DNA of 10,540 nt from Silvanigrellaceae bacterium (GTDB lineage: Bacteria; Bdellovibrionota; Oligoflexia; Silvanigrellales; Silvanigrellaceae), in contig CANJMU010000007.1 of the NCBI GenBank assembly GCA_947475135.1, positions 1 to 10,540 of the forward strand, written 5' to 3'. Shown in pieces: positions 6,699-10,540 of this stretch. Below the pieces are notes generated by a model. That model was given only the letters and a program-made list of their open reading frames with translations, did not search any database and was not told where the DNA came from. Each line of letters begins with the position of its first letter. The first letter of the stretch is position 1. Both the position numbers and the translations under genes were made by a program.

Positions 6699-7076
6699 AT
6701 GACAGCTACTATTTCTAAAGAACAATTTGTTTCTTACGTTGAAAATTTAACATTGATCCAAGCTGCTGACTTAGTCAAAGAGCTTGAAGAAAAATTTGGT
6801 GTATCTGCTTCTGCTCCTGTTGCAATGATGGCAGCAGCTCCTGCGGCAGCAGCTGCTGCTGAGCAAACAGAGTTTGAAGTTATTTTAAAAGCATCCGGTG
6901 AAAAAAAATTGGATGTTATTAAAGAAATTCGCGCTATCACTGGTCTTGGCTTAAAAGAAGCTAAAGATTTAGTTGAAGGTGCTCCAAAATCTGTCAAAGT
7001 TGGAATTACTAAATCAGAATCAGAAGATATCAAGAAAAAATTAACTGCTGTTGGAGCAACTGTTGAAGTAAAATAA
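6699..7076 (+). CDS. rplL: 50S ribosomal protein L7/L12
   Basis: L7/L12 is the multi-copy stalk protein that recruits EF-Tu, EF-G, IF2 and release factors and stimulates their GTPase activity. The 125 residues show the N-terminal dimerisation and L10-binding helices (about 1-35, [20 protein letters not shown]), then an Ala/Pro-rich flexible hinge (about 38-56). The compact C-terminal domain contains [20 protein letters not shown] (about 74-93) and [14 protein letters not shown], the factor-binding face, and ends GATVEVK. AGGA (6686-6689) is 9 bases before the ATG. Stoichiometry to L10 is normally 4-6 to 1, consistent with strong independent initiation and with the attenuator placed after this gene. 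Confidence 0.98.
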   Translation: MTATISKEQFVSYVENLTLIQAADLVKELEEKFGVSASAPVAMMAAAPAAAAAAEQTEFEVILKASGEKKLDVIKEIRAITGLGLKEAKDLVEGAPKSVKVGITKSESEDIKKKLTAVGATVEVK

Positions 7077-7156
7077 AAGAAATCAAATCTTTCTTTTTAT
7101 CAGAGATAGATTTATGATTCGCAGTTCGTCACGCTTTAATACAACGGTGAAAAAAT

Positions 7157-7197
7157 CAGGCTATGCTTTTTTAATGTATCGCATAGCTTGTTTTTTT
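7157..7197 (+). terminator. Attenuator-like hairpin between rplL and rpoB
   Basis: GCTATGC (7160-7166) and GCATAGC (7181-7187) form a perfect 7-bp stem that extends to 10 bp (CAG with TTG, including one G-T pair). A 14-base loop separates the arms and the run TTGTTTTTTT (7188-7197) follows. This is a good intrinsic-terminator shape inside an operon. E. coli has a partial terminator at this same place that lowers rpoBC expression relative to the ribosomal genes; the same role is inferred here. A second, purely A-T stem (7075-7082 with 7090-7097) overlaps the rplL stop codon. Confidence 0.75.
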
Positions 7198-7234
7198 CGT
7201 TCATTTCATCCTTTTTTCAGTAGAGGATTTTTTT

Positions 7235-10200
7235 ATGGCCAACCTGGCGTCAAATTTTGTTCGTCATCGCCGTTCTTTTGCAAAAGTTCATCCCATTATT
7301 GATATGCCAAATTTAATCGACATTCAAAAGAAGTCGTATTCCGAGTTTTTACAGGGCGATGTTTCCCAAGAAAACAGGGCCGATAAAGGTTTGCAAGGTG
7401 TTTTTAAAAGCATCTTTCCTGTTCAAGACTTTGAATCAACAGCCTCTGTTGAATTTGTTGGTTACTCTTTGGATGAGCCTAAGTATACAGTGGAAGAATG
7501 TCGCTCTAAAGGAATGGTTTATGCAGCGCCTGTAAAAGTGCTTGTACGACTTATTCTATGGGATGTTGATCATGAAACTGGGGCTCGTTCTATACGCGGG
7601 TTTAAAGAACAAGAAGTTTACTTTGGTGAAATTCCTTTAATGACATACAGCGGGACATTTATTATCAATGGCGCAGAACGCGTTGTTGTGTCTCAGCTTC
7701 ATCGTTCGCCAGGTGTCTTTTTCGACAATGACAAAGGAAAGACTCTTTCCTCTGGAAAGTTATTGTATAATGCACGAATTATTCCTTATCGTGGTTCATG
7801 GTTGGATTTTGAATTTGATACAAAAGATATTCTTCATTGTAGAATTGATAGAAGAAGAAAATTACCGGCCACAGTTCTTTTAAAAGCTCTTGGTTATTCT
7901 ACAGAACAACTTCTTGAAATTTTTTATGAAAATGAAACTATTATTCGTAAAGGTGATAGTTTTTTTAGAAAAGTCAATTTAGATCGATTAAAAGGACAGC
8001 GGGCTTCTAGTGATATTATGGATCCTAAAAATCCAGAAACCGCTCTTGTAAAAAGAAATCGAAAAATATCAGCTTTGCATATTCGGCAATTAAAATTAGC
8101 TGGAATTGAAGAGCTTCCTGTCTCCCATGAAGATCTCATAGGAAAAGTTATCGGTAAGGATGTTATCGATAACGAAACAGGAGAAGTTTTTTTTCCAATT
8201 AATCAAGATATTCATGACAAAATACTCGAAGCTATCAAATTAAAAAACATTGAATCTTTTGAAATTTTATTCATTGATGATATCAACTCGGATTCTTCTT
8301 TTAGGAATACTTTGCTTGTCGATAAGACTGCAAGCACAGAAGAAGCTTTGGTTGAAATTTATCGGAGAATGAGACCAGGAGATCCTCCTACATTAGAAAA
8401 TGCGAGTAATTTATTTCAAAATTTATTTTTTGAAAAAGATCGCTACGACTTATCTAAGGTTGGTCGTTTAAAATTAAATGAAAAACTTAATTTAGATTTG
8501 GATATTGACTATCGTGTATTAACTCGCAACGATATTATTGGAACTGTTAAAAGACTTTTAGATGTTAGAAGTGGAAAAGTTAAAATTGATGATATTGACC
8601 ATTTGGGAAATCGTCGGGTTCGTGCTGTTGGTGAATTATTGGAAAATCAATATCGCATTGGATTAACTCGTATTGAAAGAGCTATCAAAGAAAGATTACA
8701 ACTCCAAGATCTCGACAGTTTAATGCCTCACGATCTTGTCAATGCTAAACCTGTAAGTGCAGTTATTAAAGAATTTTTTGGAACGTCACAGTTAAGTCAG
8801 TTTATGGATCAAACAAATCCACTTGCGGAAGTCTATCATAAAAGACGTCTTTCTGCTCTCGGGCCCGGCGGGCTTTCTCGGGAACGTGCGGGATTTGAAG
8901 TCCGTGACGTTCACCCTACTCATTACGGTAGAATTTGCCCTATTGAAACACCCGAAGGACCTAACATCGGACTTATTGTTTCTTTGGCGTCTTATGCTCG
9001 TGTGAATAATTACGGTTTTATTGAAACTCCTTATCGTACCGTGACAGAACGATCTCCTGTGGATGAAGTCAAATACTATTCTTCTACAGAAGAGTGGCGC
9101 GATCATATCATTGCTCAGGCCAATATTCCGCAAGGTAAAGATGGAAAATTCCCTTCTGCGCAACTTTTGAATGCGCGGAGTTCTGGGGAAACAAACATTT
9201 ATACAACGGATGAAATTGATTTAATGGACGTGGCTTCTAACCAAGCCGTTTCTGTTGCGGCTTCATTAATTCCGTTCTTGCAAAATGATGATGCCCACCG
9301 TGCTTTGATGGGCGCCAACATGCAAAGACAAGGTTTGCCGTTACTGAAAACCCAAGCACCTTTGGTCGGAACAGGTATGGAAAAGAAAGCTGCCGCAGAC
9401 TCTGGAGTCACTGTGGTTGCTAAGCGTTCAGGTAAAGTATTTTCTGTCGATTCACAACAGATTGTTATTATGGCAGATGAAGCTTCATCGGATAAGACGG
9501 AAGTTGCTAGCGAAGTCGATATCTACTCTTTAATTAAATTTCAACGTTCGAACGTTGATACTTGTGTGAATCAAAAACCAATTGTTAAAGTCAAAGATAT
9601 TGTAGAAAAAGGCGATATTATTGCGGATGGTTTTGCCACAGAAATGGGTGAACTTGCGCTTGGTAGAAACGTTGTTGTCGCATTCCTTCCTTGGGGTGGT
9701 TACAATTATGAAGATGGTATTGTCGTCTCTGAAAGAATTATTCGTGATGATTTATATACTTCTGTTTATATTCAAGAATTTGAATGCATCAGCCGTGATA
9801 CAAAACTTGGAAAAGAAGAAATTACAGCAGATATTCCTAATATTAGCGAAGAATCTTTAAAAGATTTAGATGATGCTGGAATTGTGCGTATTGGTGCGGA
9901 AGTCAAACCTGGGGATATTCTTGTTGGTAAGTTAACACCAAAAGCGGAAACTCAGTTGACACCAGAAGAAAAATTGTTGCGTGCCATTTTTGGGGAAAAA
10001 GCGAGTGATGTCAGAGATACTTCGTTGCGCGTGCCTACAGGCGTTCAGGGGACTGTCATCGATGCCAAAGTGTTTTCTCGTGAAGGCGCTGAACAAGACT
10101 CTCGAATGATCCAAGTTCAGGAAAGCGAAGTTGAAGAACTAAAAAAAGATGAAGGCGTTAGAGTTCGTATTATTTTACGTTCAACACAAGAAAAAATCGA

Positions 10201-10540
10201 GCAATTGTTTCTCAATGAGCCCGTCGCTGTTTCTTTTGATATTCGTGTTTCTAAAGATAAAGATGCAGTCCAAATTGTTTCAAAAAACGATAAATTAACA
10301 AAAGAATTAATTTCTCAGTTATCTATAGAAAATATCAACTCTTTAGAACTTGTTAAAGTCGAAAAAAATTCGTTGTTTGCTAAAGTTAGAAAATCAATGA
10401 ATGAAAAAATCGCTTTGGTTCGCGAAATGACAGAAACTCAAATCGCCCGTGTCAAACGCGGAGATGAGCTTCCTCCTGGCGTGATTAAAATGGTTAAAGT
10501 TTATGTTGCTGTGAAAAGACGCCTTCAAGTTGGTGATAAA
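7235..10540 (+). CDS. rpoB: RNA polymerase beta subunit, 5' part (cut by right window edge)
   Basis: The beta subunit forms half of the RNA polymerase active-site cleft and the rifampicin pocket. The frame is open for 1102 codons from ATG (AGAGGA at 7222-7227, 7 bases upstream) to the window edge. It stops just before the expected MAGRHGNKG motif, so about 250-300 codons are missing. Landmarks are [20 protein letters not shown] (about 130-149), [33 protein letters not shown] (from about 463), and the rifampicin region (513-543) with [15 protein letters not shown] and [27 protein letters not shown] and [20 protein letters not shown] follow later. Rifampicin contact residues equivalent to E. 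coli Q513, D516, H526 and S531 are all present (here Q522, D525, H535, S540), so no common resistance substitution is seen. rpoC would be expected just beyond the window. Confidence 0.98.
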   Translation, partial: MANLASNFVRHRRSFAKVHPIIDMPNLIDIQKKSYSEFLQGDVSQENRADKGLQGVFKSIFPVQDFESTASVEFVGYSLDEPKYTVEECRSKGMVYAAPVKVLVRLILWDVDHETGARSIRGFKEQEVYFGEIPLMTYSGTFIINGAERVVVSQLHRSPGVFFDNDKGKTLSSGKLLYNARIIPYRGSWLDFEFDTKDILHCRIDRRRKLPATVLLKALGYSTEQLLEIFYENETIIRKGDSFFRKVNLDRLKGQRASSDIMDPKNPETALVKRNRKISALHIRQLKLAGIEELPVSHEDLIGKVIGKDVIDNETGEVFFPINQDIHDKILEAIKLKNIESFEILFIDDINSDSSFRNTLLVDKTASTEEALVEIYRRMRPGDPPTLENASNLFQNLFFEKDRYDLSKVGRLKLNEKLNLDLDIDYRVLTRNDIIGTVKRLLDVRSGKVKIDDIDHLGNRRVRAVGELLENQYRIGLTRIERAIKERLQLQDLDSLMPHDLVNAKPVSAVIKEFFGTSQLSQFMDQTNPLAEVYHKRRLSALGPGGLSRERAGFEVRDVHPTHYGRICPIETPEGPNIGLIVSLASYARVNNYGFIETPYRTVTERSPVDEVKYYSSTEEWRDHIIAQANIPQGKDGKFPSAQLLNARSSGETNIYTTDEIDLMDVASNQAVSVAASLIPFLQNDDAHRALMGANMQRQGLPLLKTQAPLVGTGMEKKAAADSGVTVVAKRSGKVFSVDSQQIVIMADEASSDKTEVASEVDIYSLIKFQRSNVDTCVNQKPIVKVKDIVEKGDIIADGFATEMGELALGRNVVVAFLPWGGYNYEDGIVVSERIIRDDLYTSVYIQEFECISRDTKLGKEEITADIPNISEESLKDLDDAGIVRIGAEVKPGDILVGKLTPKAETQLTPEEKLLRAIFGEKASDVRDTSLRVPTGVQGTVIDAKVFSREGAEQDSRMIQVQESEVEELKKDEGVRVRIILRSTQEKIEQLFLNEPVAVSFDIRVSKDKDAVQIVSKNDKLTKELISQLSIENINSLELVKVEKNSLFAKVRKSMNEKIALVREMTETQIARVKRGDELPPGVIKMVKVYVAVKRRLQVGDK

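Noticed and set aside
7114..7302. 62-codon frame across the rplL-rpoB gap
   Set aside because: It overlaps the attenuator and the rpoB start, is out of frame with rpoB, and has no ribosome binding site or family signature.
1..10540. Search by eye for CRISPR arrays, insertion sequences, tRNA genes or attachment sites
   Set aside because: No spaced direct repeats, transposase motifs, terminal inverted repeats or cloverleaf-like sequences were seen; the gaps are short and explained by promoters and leaders.

Overview
The window comes from an A+T-rich, flagellated, Gram-negative-type bacterium. RpoB, the L11/L1/L10/L7-L12 proteins and FtsZ all look proteobacterial in the broad sense. The flagellin N-terminus (start MGLRVQTN, then an ASDTIGNDER stretch) and the Asn/Gln-rich FtsZ tail fit the Bdellovibrionota/Oligoflexia group (Bdellovibrio or Silvanigrella relatives). 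This assignment is an inference from remembered family sequences, not a search, and is only moderately secure.

Layout. The left half reads leftward. In transcription order it holds ftsA, ftsZ and a divergent uroporphyrinogen-III synthase-like gene (hemD-like), packed with gaps of 49 and 6 bases. After a 134-base gap comes the 5' part of a flagellin gene that runs off the left edge. A sigma-28-like promoter for the flagellin lies across the end of the hemD-like gene. The right half reads rightward: rplK, rplA, rplJ, rplL and rpoB, with rpoB cut off by the right edge after 1102 codons. The two halves diverge from a 201-base intergenic region (4599-4799), where candidate promoters for ftsA and rplK lie almost back to back.

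How it works together. The rightward genes supply the L1 stalk, the L11/L10/L12 GTPase-centre stalk and the RNA polymerase beta subunit. Two control points known from other bacteria are visible: an L10-type mRNA leader before rplJ, and an attenuator hairpin with a T-run between rplL and rpoB. The leftward operon encodes the cytokinetic Z-ring polymer FtsZ and its membrane anchor FtsA.

The points most worth a second look are: an FtsA whose nucleotide-binding motifs are badly degenerate although its membrane helix and adenosine motif remain; a roughly 240-residue Asn/Gln-rich FtsZ linker; the placement of ftsAZ next to the ribosomal/RNA polymerase operon, with no ftsQ, secE or nusG beside it; and the hemD-like gene 6 bases behind ftsZ without a visible ribosome binding site. 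I see no mobile element, CRISPR array, tRNA or rRNA, and no sign of an undescribed multi-gene system.
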